Source of the DNA: Argentina anserina
Taxonomy: Eukaryota; Streptophyta; Magnoliopsida; Rosales; Rosaceae
Length of the DNA stretch: 64,000 nt
Assembly: GCF_933775445.1 (NCBI RefSeq)
Contig: NC_065877.1
Coordinates: 32,116,001-32,180,000, forward strand
Direction of reading: 5' to 3'
The position numbers and the translations under genes are program-made. Positions 1 to 14,974 of the stretch are shown here, one piece after another. How positions within the stretch are numbered: position 1 is the first letter of the stretch; each line of letters starts with the position of its first letter. The notes under the pieces were generated by a model, which worked only from the letters and a program-made list of their open reading frames with translations, had not been told where the DNA came from and did no database searches.

Positions 1-192
1 CCTTTAGCTATTTTTTTTTAAAGAAAAAACACTTGTTTAGAATTTGTTGAGTTCATATGCCCTTATCTCGGATATTAAGCTCCAGACTACAACTTTCGTT
101 TAAGTTATGGATGAGAACAGAATCAAATAGGATCATTTCTGTAAATGTTATCTATGGCATTCATTTTCTTTAAAAAAAAAATGTAATGGTGA

Positions 193-3637
<3,445 letters not shown>

Positions 3638-3791
3638 AGACAATTTTCAGCTGGCTGATTTTCCTGAACGTTCTCCTCTGGTAACTACATTTTTAATCAT
3701 AAATTTACATTTACTTGTTAAGTGATATATAATTTAGGTAATTAGAATAACAGTACATGGTTTATAGAAAGAAAAGGAAAACAAAGAGAGA
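3638..3791 (+). other. Probable 3' UTR of the GLR gene
   Basis: AT-rich stretch after the TGA with no coding potential, ending where an LTR fragment begins at TG 3792. No clear polyadenylation signal could be chosen. Confidence 0.4.
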
Positions 3792-4882
3792 TGTAATATC
3801 CTGGAATTTTATAATTATTATTCGGAGATATTTAAATTGGTGGTAATCCGATTATATAGTACGCGGGAGAAAACGAAAGTGTTCGAGCGTTTTATACTCA
3901 GAAACGTTACCGTGAGGGGTCAAGAGTTGAGTTTTAATCTGTTAGGAATCTCAGAAAACGTCATTCATGAAAGTCGTAGAGTTCGTTAATACGAATTCGA
4001 GAACACGCGTCACACCTAAATCGGAGTTCGTATGAAGAAGTTACGAATCAAAAGGTATTTGGACATTTTTAGAAAATAGTATAAATATGGGAATTAAAGA
4101 GAAAAAGGGGGAGAAAATCAGAAATTCGGATCAGTACTTTTTATGGGTATTGTTCACCCCGAAAAATATCCAGAAATTCTCTCCCCGAGCGGCCGACTTT
4201 GGGCCGCCGGATCTGGCCATCATAGAGCGGCGCACCTGTCACGTTTGAAAGGTTGCTGCATCCCCTTTCGATTGGTGGCAGCGCCACCAGCCATCTCGCC
4301 ACCGTTTGAGAGCGGTGAAACCCGAAAGTTCCCCCGAAAATGCATATTTTGCCGAACTTCAACTCGTCGGATCTCCCTCATCCGGTAACCAATCTGTGAG
4401 ATTCGTGTCCCATTTTGAAGGTCTCCTTCCATACTACAAACCCTCCAAAAGATTTAACCAAAATCGTTGTGTGCTAGGAGAATCGAAGAAAAGAAATCCT
4501 AGGTTTTAAATTGGGGTTTTTCGATTTTTGTTAAATTGAAGTGTTTAGGCTTAGAATTAGACTTTGTGGTGAACTAGAAAGTTGTTAGGTTGTGGTGGTG
4601 AAATTTGGTGGTCATTGGTGGTGGTCGAGAAACAGTGGCGCCGCATGAATAGTTACTATGAACAGTTACGGTGAACAGTGTTCATGAACAGTAATTGTGC
4701 GCAGTGTTTTGTAAAACAGTAACCCGAACAGTGTTTAGTAACTAATGTTCTGTGAATAGTGTTTAGTAACTAATGTTCTGTGAACAATGTTTTATGAACA
4801 ACATTTAACTGTACATAAATAATCACCTGATATTTTACGTATTGTTTTCTAAGCATTTTATCATGTTATTAAGTGCACAATT
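3792..4882 (+). repeat. Gypsy LTR fragment (copy A, 5' part)
   Basis: Starts TGTAATATCC, a variant of the family start TGTAATAACCC. It keeps the CTTTCATGAAAGTCGTAGAG-type U3 block, a TATAAATA box at 4080 and the GAACAGT-rich degenerate repeats. Similarity to the solo LTR at 55912 stops near 4882, after the shared TTATCATG(C/T)TATTA(A/G)GTG segment, so the 3' half is missing. It belongs to the D/H/A middle-module version. Confidence 0.75.
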
Positions 4883-6058
4883 GCGTGTACAATCACGTCC
4901 TAAAATTAACCTTTTATTTTTCTCAATTAATGTTCAATCCATGCATTTTATAGCTCTCATGAGTTAGTTTGATGATGGGGAACGTTTTCTTAACGCCTGG
5001 TGCGACCAAAGCCTTCTTTGTCTTATTACGTGTCGTGGTACGGTTGGTTTGTTTTTGAAATTTCATCTGTCTATTTACCCTTCCCCTACACACCAATGCT
5101 CAAGTTACTTTCAGATGGAATACTTCCACGCTCTTCTCTTTCCTATCGTTTCTCTCATCTGAGTGGTCTCTCTCCTCTCCCAACACAGCAGTAGCGATAC
5201 TTCACCACCAATAGCTCCCATCTGATTCCCTAGACACATGCGTAGGTTTCATTCACCATGTCTATATTGTCAGAGTGAGTCATAGAATGTAATTTATGGA
5301 TGTACATCATGTAGTTAGTATTTACCTATTTTGTAGATGGTAGTACGTAGTACATAGAATTATAGTATAATGTATTCTCTATATATAGCTTCCAGTATGA
5401 GATGAATAGATATTTAAAAATTTATTCTCCAACTTGTGTCATAATTGACTTGGTATCAGAGCAAAGATCCGAAATGACTTTGCCTCTTTATTTTTCTGCT
5501 GCAATTTTATTTATGGAATTAAAACCCTCTTGTTAGGGTTTGTTCCAATTGTTCGACATCATTCCCAATTGATTTTTCTTCGTCTGTTCGACACCTTGGG
5601 CTCCCGATAATCATGCGTCGTCATCAGAGTAGACAAGATCGTCCCGGCGTCTGTTAGATTCAGTGTTGCCCTTTGACGACCTCGTCTGCCCGTCTTCATC
5701 TGCAGATTGACGTCTCTGTCTACAGCCAAATCATCTGGTGTCTTCAGGCCTGCGTTCTTCAGCCCTGTCGTGATTTTTCAACCGTCCAGATCCGGTTGTG
5801 TTAGACTCAAGTCCAGCCCATTATGGTTCCTATCTTTTCATGTCCCCCCTATGTCGTTAGTCCATTATTGTATCTCCCGCGTCGAAATCTCTGCTCCAGA
5901 TTGGCATCGTCCCCAGTTTAGTACTCTCCGACCTAAGCAGGTTCAAAATTATCTGATCTGACCCGGTCATCTCTCTGACCTGCTCCATCAGGCCCAATCC
6001 ATCTTGGTATGATTTGTCTATACACCTAGAGATCTGATCAGTACACTCATTTAAAAAA
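4883..6058 (+). mobile_element. Remnant of a second LTR retroelement: LTR tail, PBS and leader
   Basis: TGGTATCAGAGC at 5451-5462 is a perfect initiator-Met tRNA primer-binding site, so the sequence just before it should be the end of a 5' LTR; a TATATATAG promoter-like box lies near 5381. The LTR start cannot be placed. The 600 bases after the PBS are T/C-rich leader-like sequence without a convincing ORF. No gag or pol follows. The next recognisable sequence is a host gene fragment. Confidence 0.55.
5451..5462 (+). other. Primer-binding site (iMet tRNA type)
   Basis: Exact match to TGGTATCAGAGC, the complement of the 3' end of plant initiator methionine tRNA used by many LTR retroelements. 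Confidence 0.75.
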
Positions 6059-6241
6059 ATGACTCGTGTGTACATGGATAATCTTGATTCTCGGGTTTCA
6101 GAAAGAGAGCTTGAAATTGAGTTCTGTAACTTCGGAACTATCATAAGAATATGGGTTGCAAGGAGACCACATGGTTATGTTTTCATTGATTTTGTCCACA
6201 TGAGAGATGCTGAGAATGCTATTTGCGAGTTGGATGGCAAG
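6059..6241 (+). pseudogene. RSZ21/22-like SR splicing factor fragment (RRM only)
   Basis: The ATG-started reading frame encodes about 60 residues of an RNA recognition motif like that of plant RSZ21/RSZ22 proteins: VYMDNLDSRVSERELE at the start (RNP2 region), then WVARRPHGYVFIDF (RNP1 region) and AICELDGKN. After this point the frame runs into unrelated sequence, so the zinc knuckle and RS domain are absent. RNP2 reads VYMDNL instead of the usual VYVGNL. It sits about 600 bp downstream of a retroelement PBS and next to an inverted LTR fragment. This is a truncated gene copy, either captured by a retroelement or a simple fragment; it is not a working splicing factor. Confidence 0.72.
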
Positions 6242-6274
6242 AATGTAGATCACAAGGAGGGAAACACAATTGTA

Positions 6275-7038
6275 CATGCGTTGCAACCCAAATCGCCGGA
6301 AAATGGTCGGAAAGTCACCGGAAAGCTTTGGCACCTCCAAGCTTGTCTCAGTCGTTAAAACCATCAATTTTGAGCTCCAAATTGATGCTAAACCTAGCTA
6401 AGAGATTGAAATCAAGGATCTATGTCTCGAAACTCACCAGCGACGAAGCTTGAATCGGTGATAGAATTTGCAGAAATCGTCGATCGTCGGCGTGGCTTCT
6501 TGGCGACGATGGAGGGTGCGTCTCGTTCAGGGGTTGGAGTAGTCGACCGCGAGGTGGTCTTAGGACCGGCGGTGAAGGCCACGGTGACCGGAGGTGAGAG
6601 ATCGGCGGTGGTGAATTTAATGAGGGAGGGTCGGGGGAAAGGGAGAGAGAGCTACCGGGAGGTGGGGGGGGGGGTTTCCTTTTTGGGAAATTAGGTTTCC
6701 CAAAAAATTTCATTTTATACATTTCCAAATTCGGAACCCAACTTCCGTCGATAATAACTTTCACATACAACGTCTGATTAAGGTGCGCTGCATGTCCACG
6801 AACTCGTATCGACAAGCTCTACAACTTCCGTGAATGAAGTTTTCAGAGATGAGTGACAAAATAAAAGTAGACTCTCGAGCCATAGAAAACGTAATGTTTT
6901 TTTTATTAAACTTCCGAAATCAGTTTCGTTTCGCAAGACATCGACAAAAGGCGTAAAATGCGATTTTACTCAATTTACCAAGTTCTAATAATCTACAAGA
7001 ATTATACGAATTAAAACCCGAAAATTTGAGGTATTACA
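6275..7038 (-). repeat. Gypsy LTR fragment (copy B, 5' part, inverted)
   Basis: The right edge GGTATTACA at 7030-7038 is the reverse complement of the LTR start. Read on the minus strand it has the conserved U3 block (ACGAACTCGTATCGACAAGC on the plus strand) and a TATAAAA box near 6715. It corresponds to roughly the first 750 bp of LTR F, so the rest is lost. Confidence 0.72.
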
Positions 7039-7059
7039 CTAATGGTACTCCAATTCCTG

Positions 7060-7661
7060 CTTTTACTAAGAAGGTAGGGAGAACTCACTTCCTAAGGGAT
7101 GAAGCTTTTACTTTAAGAGCATGTCTTTCTGCTATTTTTTTACATGGTCATAAACATTTACATGTTGAAGGAGATTCCAATATTATTAGACTGCATTAAT
7201 GGTGTTTTCAAGATTCCTTGGAGAATTCACTCTCTTGCCTGTGACATCTAGATCTTGGCTTTAAGGTTCTAGTCAATCGAATTTCGTCATGTTTGGAGGG
7301 AAGCCAACTTCATTGTTGATGTTATAGCTCATTTAGGCCATCAAATGGAAATTGGAAGCTGGACAAATACTTTTCCTCCCTCTATAACTAAAGCTATATA
7401 TTTTGATGCCTCTGGATTAGGTTGTAATATAGGTTTTTTCCTCTAATATGTTTGTTTTCTTTTGCTTTATCGAAAAAAATGTACCCAAGGTACATATTTT
7501 CACACACTAAAAAATGATAGTATATATTATGGTTATGTCCATTACACTCACATGTATTGATTGGTACACTAATTTTCTGGTGTAAATACACTTGATTTGA
7601 AAGGAAATAAACCAGAAAAAGACTTTCTTTGAATTGAAGCCGGTAAAATCAGACAGAAAGT
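7060..7661 (+). repeat. Direct repeat unit 1: LINE-type RNase H remnant
   Basis: About 590 bp repeated almost exactly at 8598-9168. Its first 330 bp translate, with stops and shifts, to a non-LTR retrotransposon RNase H (RVT_3-like): LHVEGDS, then RHVWREANF and AHLGHQME. The unit ends with GAAGCCGGTAAAATCAGAC and AGAAAGTTCTT, where a gypsy fragment begins. Confidence 0.65.
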
Positions 7662-8343
7662 TCTTTGACTTGAGGTTGATTGAGTTTGCCTACAACAACA
7701 GTTATCATTCTAGCATCGACATGACACCTTATGAGGCTTTTTATGGTAGACCATGTAGACCATTTATCTGTAGGGCTGAAGTTGGTGATGAAGCACTAAT
7801 GGGTCCAGAGGTGGTTCAGGAAACCACGTAGAAGATCTTGATTATTCGAGATAGGATCTGAACGACACATAGTAGACAGAAGAGCTATGCAGACTTAAAG
7901 ATGAGACATGTCGAGTTCGAGATCGGCGATCACGTGTTCCTAAAAGTCTCACCTATGAGGGGTGTAGTGAGATTTGGCAAGAAATGAAAGTTAGCTCCAA
8001 GGTATGTTGGGCCTTTGAGATTCTTGAGAAGGTATGAGAATTGGCCTATCGACTAGCCATGCCTACTAGCATGTCTGGCGTTCACAACGTCTTCCACATT
8101 TCCATGTTGAGGAGGTATGTACCAGATGAGTCTCATGTGATTGATCATAGCTCCATAGAGGTGAGGGAGAATGCCACATTTGTTATTGAGCCGGTTCGTA
8201 TTCTGGATAGATCCACAAAGAAGCTCCGGAGGAAAGAAGTAGAGTTAGTCAAAGTGTTGTGGAGCCACCATGATGAGGGCGATGCCTCTTGGGAACCAGA
8301 GTCGGATATGAAGACAAGATATCTGCAATTGTTTGTGGAGTAG
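7662..8343 (+). pseudogene. Ty3/gypsy pol 3' end: integrase C-terminus and chromodomain-like tail
   Basis: Two reading blocks separated by a disrupted stretch. The first has the integrase hallmark [20 protein letters not shown] and FYGRPCR. The second has GVHNVFHISMLRRYVPD, then VELVKVLWSHHDEGDASWEPESDM, the tail typical of Del/Tekay-like chromoviruses. The stop is at 8341-8343. Protease, RT and the front of integrase are missing. It runs directly into a polypurine tract and LTR start, which identifies the family owning the long LTRs in this window. Confidence 0.85.
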
Positions 8344-8370
8344 AGCACTTGAATTTTGGGACGAAATTCC

Positions 8371-8386
8371 TTTAAGGGGGGCAGAA
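8371..8386 (+). other. Polypurine tract preceding 3' LTR
   Basis: TTTAAGGGGGGCAGAA immediately before TGTAATAACCCGATTTTTCG. This fixes the LTR 5' edge for the whole family. Confidence 0.75.
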
Positions 8387-8594
8387 TGTAATAACCCGAT
8401 TTTTCGGGTTCAATTTATATGAATTCTTAGAAATTTATAAACTTGGAAAATTTAAGAAATCGCTTTTTTTCTCACTTCACGACGATGTCGAATCGAAAAC
8501 ACTCAACATGAAAGATGAAGAACATGTAGAGCTGGTCACAACCATACCTTCATTGCAACCCAAATCGCCGGGGATTGGCCGGAAAGTCTCGGAG
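8387..8594. repeat. Gypsy LTR fragment (copy C) with internal foldback
   Basis: 8387-8502 is the first 115 bp of the LTR on the plus strand. 8503-8594 matches, as reverse complement, LTR sequence about 700 bp further in (27200-27292 of LTR F). So a head of the LTR is joined to an inverted middle piece. Confidence 0.65.
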
Positions 8595-8597
8595 TTC

Positions 8598-9168
8598 ACA
8601 AACTCACATCCTAAGGGCTGAAGCTTTTACTTAAAGAGCATGTCTTTCTGCTATTTTTTTACATGGTCATAAACATTTACATGTTGAAGGAGATTCCAAA
8701 ATATAATAGTCTGCATTAATGGTGTTTTCAAGATTCCTTGGAAAATTCACTCTCTTGTCTGTGACATCAAGATATTGGCTTTAAGGTTCTAGTCAATCGA
8801 ATTTCGTCATGTTTGGAGGGAAGCCAACTTCACTGCTGATGTTATAGCTCATTTAGGCCATCAAATGGAAATTGAAAGCTGGACAAATACTTTTCCTCCC
8901 TCTATAACTAAAGCTATATATTTTGATGCCTCTGGCTTAGGTTGTAATATAGGTTTTTGCCTCTAATCTGTTTGTTTTCTTTTGATTTATCCAAAAAAAC
9001 GTACCCAAGGTACATATTTTCACACTAAAAAATGATAGTATATATTATGGTTATGTCCATTACACTCACATGTATTGATTGGTACACCAATTTTCTGGTG
9101 TAAAGCAAAGAAACCAGAAAAAGACTTTCTTTGAATTGAAGCCGGTAAAATCAGACAGAAAGTTCTTC
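8598..9168 (+). repeat. Direct repeat unit 2: LINE-type RNase H remnant
   Basis: Near-identical second copy of 7060-7661, with the same ends (CCTAAGGG(A/C)TGAAGC at the start, AGAAAGTTCTT at the end) and a few small indels. Non-coding through stops. Confidence 0.65.
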
Positions 9169-10308
9169 ATCTGATGTATACGTATATGATGATTTTCCAA
9201 GTGATGTTCTCTTCTTTTTCAGTTTGTTTTTATATAGCCATTAGAAATGAATTCCTTTTAATTGGATGGCATGTTGATCGATGGCATGTATATGTGATTG
9301 ATTTATTCAATTCAATCTCTACAAATAATATATACACTATCAATGTAGTGATGTACAATGTTTATATATGTCTCATAATTTGGTAGGCTTCTTGGCTAGA
9401 TACTAGTGAGCATAAATGTTCAGTGAGTGGACTTAATCCGTGTACCATAAGAAGCTATTTGTCTAATGTATATCCGCTTGATGACGTTGGAATGGTGTGT
9501 AATGACTAACTTGACTTGAGATCAATAGAATCCTAGTGATTGAAATAAACGACCTTTCATTTATACGACTCATAACTCTTGCAAATATAACCATTTTCGA
9601 GATACTTTATCAAACTATCAAAGTTATCAAGTCATCTTATATCAAACTTTTCTCGTTAATTATAGATTGAAAATTTGAAACTTGCCTTTTCCAACTAGCC
9701 GGCACCTGAATAAGATAAAAAAAAAAACACACACACTAACAATAAACAATTTTTTCACTAACGCTATCTCATCGCCCATATAACTAATGACTTAGTTACT
9801 TTTATAAGGGAAATGAAAACAGGCCAAACTTAATCCACGTACCGCGCTCGAACCTGAAAACAAGATCAGAAGTTCTAGATCATCTTGTTATCTGCTTCTT
9901 AATCCAAATGGACGTCGAAGATAGAAAGCCAAGATTGATAGCTAATCTCAGACGGCAATTCGGACTCCCCATTTGGATTTTGGGAGTTTCTCCACATTGT
10001 TACCGGTCAACTGTCCCGTTAAATCAGTCATATTGATAGCAACAGGTAGTTGTAACTGAAATATATATAAAACAACGAAAAAGGATACAGAATCGAAAAA
10101 AAAGAAAAATGCTAAAAATACCATCAAGAAATGAAAATATGAGAAGCTTGAGAAGCTCGCTTTCATTTTCCATGGCCAAAAAACACCAAGAGCAAATCAC
10201 TAAGCCTTGTTGTTGAGGCCATCTCCCCAGGGAATCACCATCCATTGATTTTCTTTAAAAATACAAAGATTGACTCTTTCCGTTCCTCTTCGCTTGGCTT
10301 CGAGAGAT
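9169..10308. other. Intergenic, upstream of the GTPase gene
   Basis: AT-rich sequence with no recognisable gene or repeat. The region just before 10309 should hold the GTPase promoter and 5' UTR, but no single TATA box stands out. Confidence 0.4.
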
Positions 10309-12168
10309 ATGATCCAGTACACCCTCCGGCGAAGAGTTCACCGTCGCGTTTTAGTTCTCCGCCGTTGCATTCGACACGTTATGGATAGGATTCTTACTTG
10401 CTGTTTAGGAAAGCCGGTTCACTACCGGATGCTGCCGATTTCGGTTATGACTCCTCCTTCCGGCTCTCTCGCCATCCCCGACACACCTGTGCCGGCTGTC
10501 CGGCGTCAGAAGTCGTTGCCCGTTACCAGTGGACGGGAAAGCGTCGACTCCAACCTCGTCTCGTTGAAGATTAGTCTGTTGGGGGATAGCCAAATCGGCA
10601 AGACGAGCTTTTTGGTAATCTTTCATATACCTTCAGACGACATTTGCTCTAATGTTTTTTGTAATTCTTGTAATGAAGTTTGATTGAAATATGTTGATCA
10701 TTGAAGGTAAAGTACGTAGGAGATGATGAGAAAGCAGAAGGGGAGCCACAGACCACAGGATTAAATTTCATGGACAAAACTCTAATGGTCAGAGACGCTC
10801 GGATTTCGTATAGTATTTGGGAAGTTGGAGGTAATATAATCACCGAAAATATTTTAGCTACTACTATTGATCAGAAATGTGGTTAATCAAAACACATGCC
10901 AAGCGAGGGGCCTGTGTATCGATGCATGGTCATTGATACATGCCTCTCGTCTTGTCTGTCCTAATTAATTACATGCAGTCAAGTTTAATTCTTGATCGAT
11001 CTTACACCACAATCAAACTTTCGTAATGTGTTTGTGTTTGATTTTGTTGTAGATGATAGGAAATCCCAGGACAATTTTCACGTTGCTTGCAAGGATTCCG
11101 TAGCAATTTTGTTCATGTTCGACTTGACAAGTCGGGTTACGTTGAATAGGTGTGTTTCACTTTCATCGTTTATGCTGTATTGTAGTCGTATTGTAGGCAT
11201 TCTTGATCACCTTGATTAGATAGCAACTTGATTACAAATCCACGACTTTTTAATTTATGTTATTGCAGTATTCCAACATGGTATAACCGATCGAGGAAAT
11301 GGAATCAGGTAAACTTTCAATGCACTTCCTCATCTCTTACTAAGATATAAGGTGCATCGATTTGTTTTTGAAATTCAATATCATTTTTTTATTGCACGTT
11401 TGAGATCGACAAGACTGTCTTTGCATGGTTGTTTTTGCAGACGGCAATCCCAATATTGATAGGAACAAAGTTCGATGACTTCATCCAGCTCCCATTAGAT
11501 TTGCAATGGGCAATCGCAAGTCAGGTAAGAACTAACAGCGACCTTCTAATTAACAATAACAAAGCATGTATTATTCTTTAATTGCTTGATCTTATTCTAC
11601 CCCCAGATATCTGTAGGAAAGGAAAACAAAAAAAAATCCCTAAAATTCATAATCCCCAAATTTTGTTGTATATTCTATGTTCATTATAGTTGTTTTGTCA
11701 ACGAATACCAATAATAAGGGCTGATCTTGTCGGTAAAGATTGAAGAGATCTTCTAGAATTACCAAGTGAAGCTGGAGACATGTAGATCAATGGTCATTAG
11801 AACAAGTCGTGCAAATTTGAAGTTGTGAACACCAACTAACTACATCAAGGAATTCTTTAAATACAAAACTTTTAAGGAAACCATGGAGAAGGGGACAAGG
11901 ACTCTTTCAAATGAATTGATTCACCAACTAATTGATGAAGACTTCATAACAGCCATCGACTTTTGATTTATGTTGATCAAGTCTCTGGTAATTGTAACTG
12001 CAGGCAAGAGCTTATGCAAAGGCACTCAACGCAACACTCTTCTTTTCAAGTGCAACCTACAACATAAACGTGAACAAGATCTTCAAATTCATTACAGCCA
12101 AGCTCTTCGACTTGCCGTGGACCGTGGAGCGAAATCTGACCATCGGAGAGCCGATTATTGATTTCTAG
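10309..12168 (+). CDS. Septum-promoting GTP-binding protein 1-like (Spg1/Tem1-type small GTPase)
   Basis: Small Ras-like GTPase of the plant Spg1/Tem1 family, which in yeasts controls septation and mitotic exit. Exons 10309-10614, 10707-10830, 11053-11149, 11269-11308, 11441-11524, 12004-12168 splice in frame to 271 residues; stop TAG. ATG 10309 is the first ATG in the frame. The first ~85 residues are a basic extension (TLRRRVHRRVLVLRR), usual for plant members. G1 loop is GDSQIGKTSF near residue 95; then VKYVGDDE, MDKTL, MACKD-like VACKDSVAILFMFDLTSR, G4 as GTKFDDF, G5 as FFSSAT, and the C-terminal LFDLPWTVERNLTIGEPIIDF, a plant family hallmark. No prenylation CaaX box. The G3 position reads WEVGDD rather than WDxxGQ. 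It converges with the small gene on the other strand. Confidence 0.92.
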
Positions 12169-12820
12169 TCCCTGTACTTTTGTAGATAGCAGGTTCTCTC
12201 TAACCACAGAAATCGTAAGCAGTAAACCGGCTCCCGGAATTTTCACAGTTTTTCAGTTTGATGACGGTTTGAGATCCTTTTAAAGTTCTTGGAGACAGGA
12301 GAGGCGAAGAGCCCACTTCTCCAAACACGAATTAAGTCATTTTTTGAGAATTCATACACCAAATCAAATGACAATGAAAAGCATGCAATGCGATTTATAT
12401 TCATCATCGATGCATTTTCCTACAATGCAGTACATATTCATCATCATGCACATCAAAGTTTAGTTGGTTAATTGTCTACATTTCATAATGGGAACCTTGA
12501 GATCCTAACGGAATAGCTGACAAAGCCATCGTATAGTTTCAAACTTTCAATGGCCAAGCTTCTGGTACCCAAAGGAATTACAGTACACATGAAGACATCA
12601 AAAGTTGAATGGCGCACATAGTGCAACCGAATCTTTAGCTTCTAAAATATAAAAACATAATCATTATCTGATGAGTTTAGCATTATGTATCAAATCAAAG
12701 AAAGCTGTAATCTCAAGCACACTCCAAAACGTTATATAGGCAAATGGAACACAACTTTGGCAATCTTGAGACAAGAAAAGTTAGACACAAGATTATTTTC
12801 CAAGCAAAGATATGAAGACT
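12169..12820. other. Convergent 3' region between GTPase and small-protein genes
   Basis: No ORF of note. It should contain the two 3' UTRs, GTPase from the left and the minus-strand gene from the right. Confidence 0.45.
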
Positions 12821-14185
12821 TCACTCAATTTTCACCTCCCTTGTTGGAGGATCCAGCTGCAAATATGTATATGGCTCTGTTGGTTCCTCCCTGCAAAAAA
12901 TATAAATGATTCAGAAATCACACACGTATTTATCATTAACAGCATGTAGTTTACTAACAGGTAGATAAAGGAGAAGCATCATCACAATGAGACATGCTAA
13001 CTATTGTCAATGTTTTAGCAGAACTTAATTATAAACTCACTTGAAGTTTGAAAAGAATAAAAGATCCCATAAGAGTACAATGGAGAATCAATATCATACC
13101 CAGGTTTAGATCGCATGCACTGATAAAAGAGCTTGAATGGCCCCGGGACTGTCCTAAAGGGGTTTCCCTCAAAACAAGCCTACATAATAAACAAACAACA
13201 TTAACTGATTAGATTAAGAAATTTAAGATAGAACGCTACCAATGTTGATTTCTAACACTGAAATCAGCTTGTTATAACAGAAATAACTCAACTTCGCCAA
13301 TGGCCAAGACAGAGAATATAAATTTCTTCAATTCAAAGCCCCATGGATATCACCAAAATCAAGCATGAATATAAATGACTTCATTAGACCTTCACATTGA
13401 AGATAAATCAGATTACTTGTGAACGTTCTCCTCACTTCAAGAAAACCAACACTTAAAACTCCTTTCCCCACATCCCTTATGTACTACTTGGTACTGCTCC
13501 ATACTCGACGACCTAATACTAATTCCATAGAGGATGCACATCTTTGTAGTTAACTATCTTACTTGAAACAAAGTTTGATCAATGAACAGATTCAGTACCG
13601 ACAGACAATCAGGGAAATATTGTTTCGATTAAAACTCCAACAATTATGAACCCTGAACATGGAATCCAATCACACGAGTAATATGGTCATAACAATACAA
13701 CTACATCTAACAGGTGAACTGGTGAAGCACATTTCAGCCAGTATTCACATTCGGGTTCCCTTACTCGAAAGCTCACAACCTAAAACTACACCTATTAAAC
13801 AGAGGACGGTGAAGTACACTTCAGCTGAAGACCTCACCTGGATTGACTTTGGCATTAAAAACTAAACCAGTCAAAACCCAAAACCCACATACACAGAGCA
13901 ATCAGAGTCTCAATTACGCCAGAAAAGAACCTAAAAACTCCAAACCACTATCGAATATATATGAAAGCTGAAAATTTTGATTATAAAAACTAACATTGGC
14001 TATAAACGATGATATATCGGATTTCTGATATAGGCATCAAACTTGTTCATTGTGTTTGTGGGTGTTCTTACTTGGATGACGTCCTCAGCTCGGTCATTGC
14101 AGCGATGGGCCTTGGGCTGACGGTGTTCTCCCTCCGGCGTGCCCCATGGGCTCTCCCTTCTCGGTACCGGTCGAGTCTCGCTCAT
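12821..14185 (-). CDS. Conserved 87-residue plant protein, function unknown
   Basis: Three minus-strand exons: 14185-14072 (MSETRPVPRRESPWGTPEGE, HRCNDRAEDVIQ), 13179-13100 (ACFEGNPFRTVPGPFKLFYQ, CMRSKPG) and 12890-12821 (EEPTEPYTYLQLDPPTREVK, stop TGA). All junctions are GT-AG and the phases match, giving 264 bp, 87 residues. I recognise the sequence type as a small protein conserved across land plants but know no function for it. There is no signal peptide or membrane segment; it is hydrophilic with three cysteines and a proline-rich acidic end. The in-frame upstream ATG at 14209 would add eight residues (MKKGSELA); the SETRPVPRRE start is preferred because it begins the conserved block. 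The exons are too short to be evident as ORFs except the first. Confidence 0.85.
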
Positions 14186-14974
14186 CGCTAGTTCACTTCC
14201 TTTCTTCAAGCTTCGGACTTTGCTGATTTTCAGTCCCCAAAGACTTTTGTATATGAGATGACCAAAACGACGCCGTATTGCTCGAAGCTTTCTTGGGAAA
14301 AAAGGCCTTGTAAATTTTATTGATTTGTCTTTTCATCTCGGTTGGTATTATTACTATGTGCCACTTCCACTATCAATTTACTCACTTTTTCTTGTTTGTT
14401 TTGCTTCGCTCTTGGCATGCCATGACACAAATGACACAATAATCTCATTAGAATTACACGAATAAAAATATATTACACATAATATAATATTGATAAAAAT
14501 TTTGTGTGTCAAGTTAAGACGGTTGTAAAAGGGAAACAAATTTGTCAACCACTTTTTATGTGTCCACCTTTCTAAACTCATGTCATGTGTCAAATTGCTC
14601 AATTATTATCTAACTATGAGTTTATAAAATACACGTGACATGTGCTTAGAATGGTAGACACAAAGTGGACAAATAAAATGTAGTTGGCAAATTTACTTCC
14701 ATTATAAAAGAGTAAAATTGGTGGTAAATTCTACTACCGATTTATCTATTTGTGTGGCGGATTTCATTACTGATTTGTAATCACTATTTCCTCGCAAGTT
14801 TGTGTCGCACTTGCCGAGTTACACAGCAATTATTAGTACAAATTACATAAATGAAAGCTTATTACCATATATGCTATAAAGCTAGACGTATCAATGATTG
14901 TGAAATCCGTTCTCCTCTTATTAAATTGGTGAAGAAAGATGGCCAATGGTTTTCATGAAAGGGTTTATCCATCA
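14186..14974. other. Intergenic region ahead of the inverted LTR element
   Basis: Holds the promoter of the minus-strand small gene, including an AAACGACGCCGT box at about 14266. The rest is AT-rich with no gene seen. The last five bases, CATCA (14970-14974), are the target-site duplication of the element that follows. The sequence just left of it was contiguous with the TATA box at 23971 before insertion. Confidence 0.5.
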
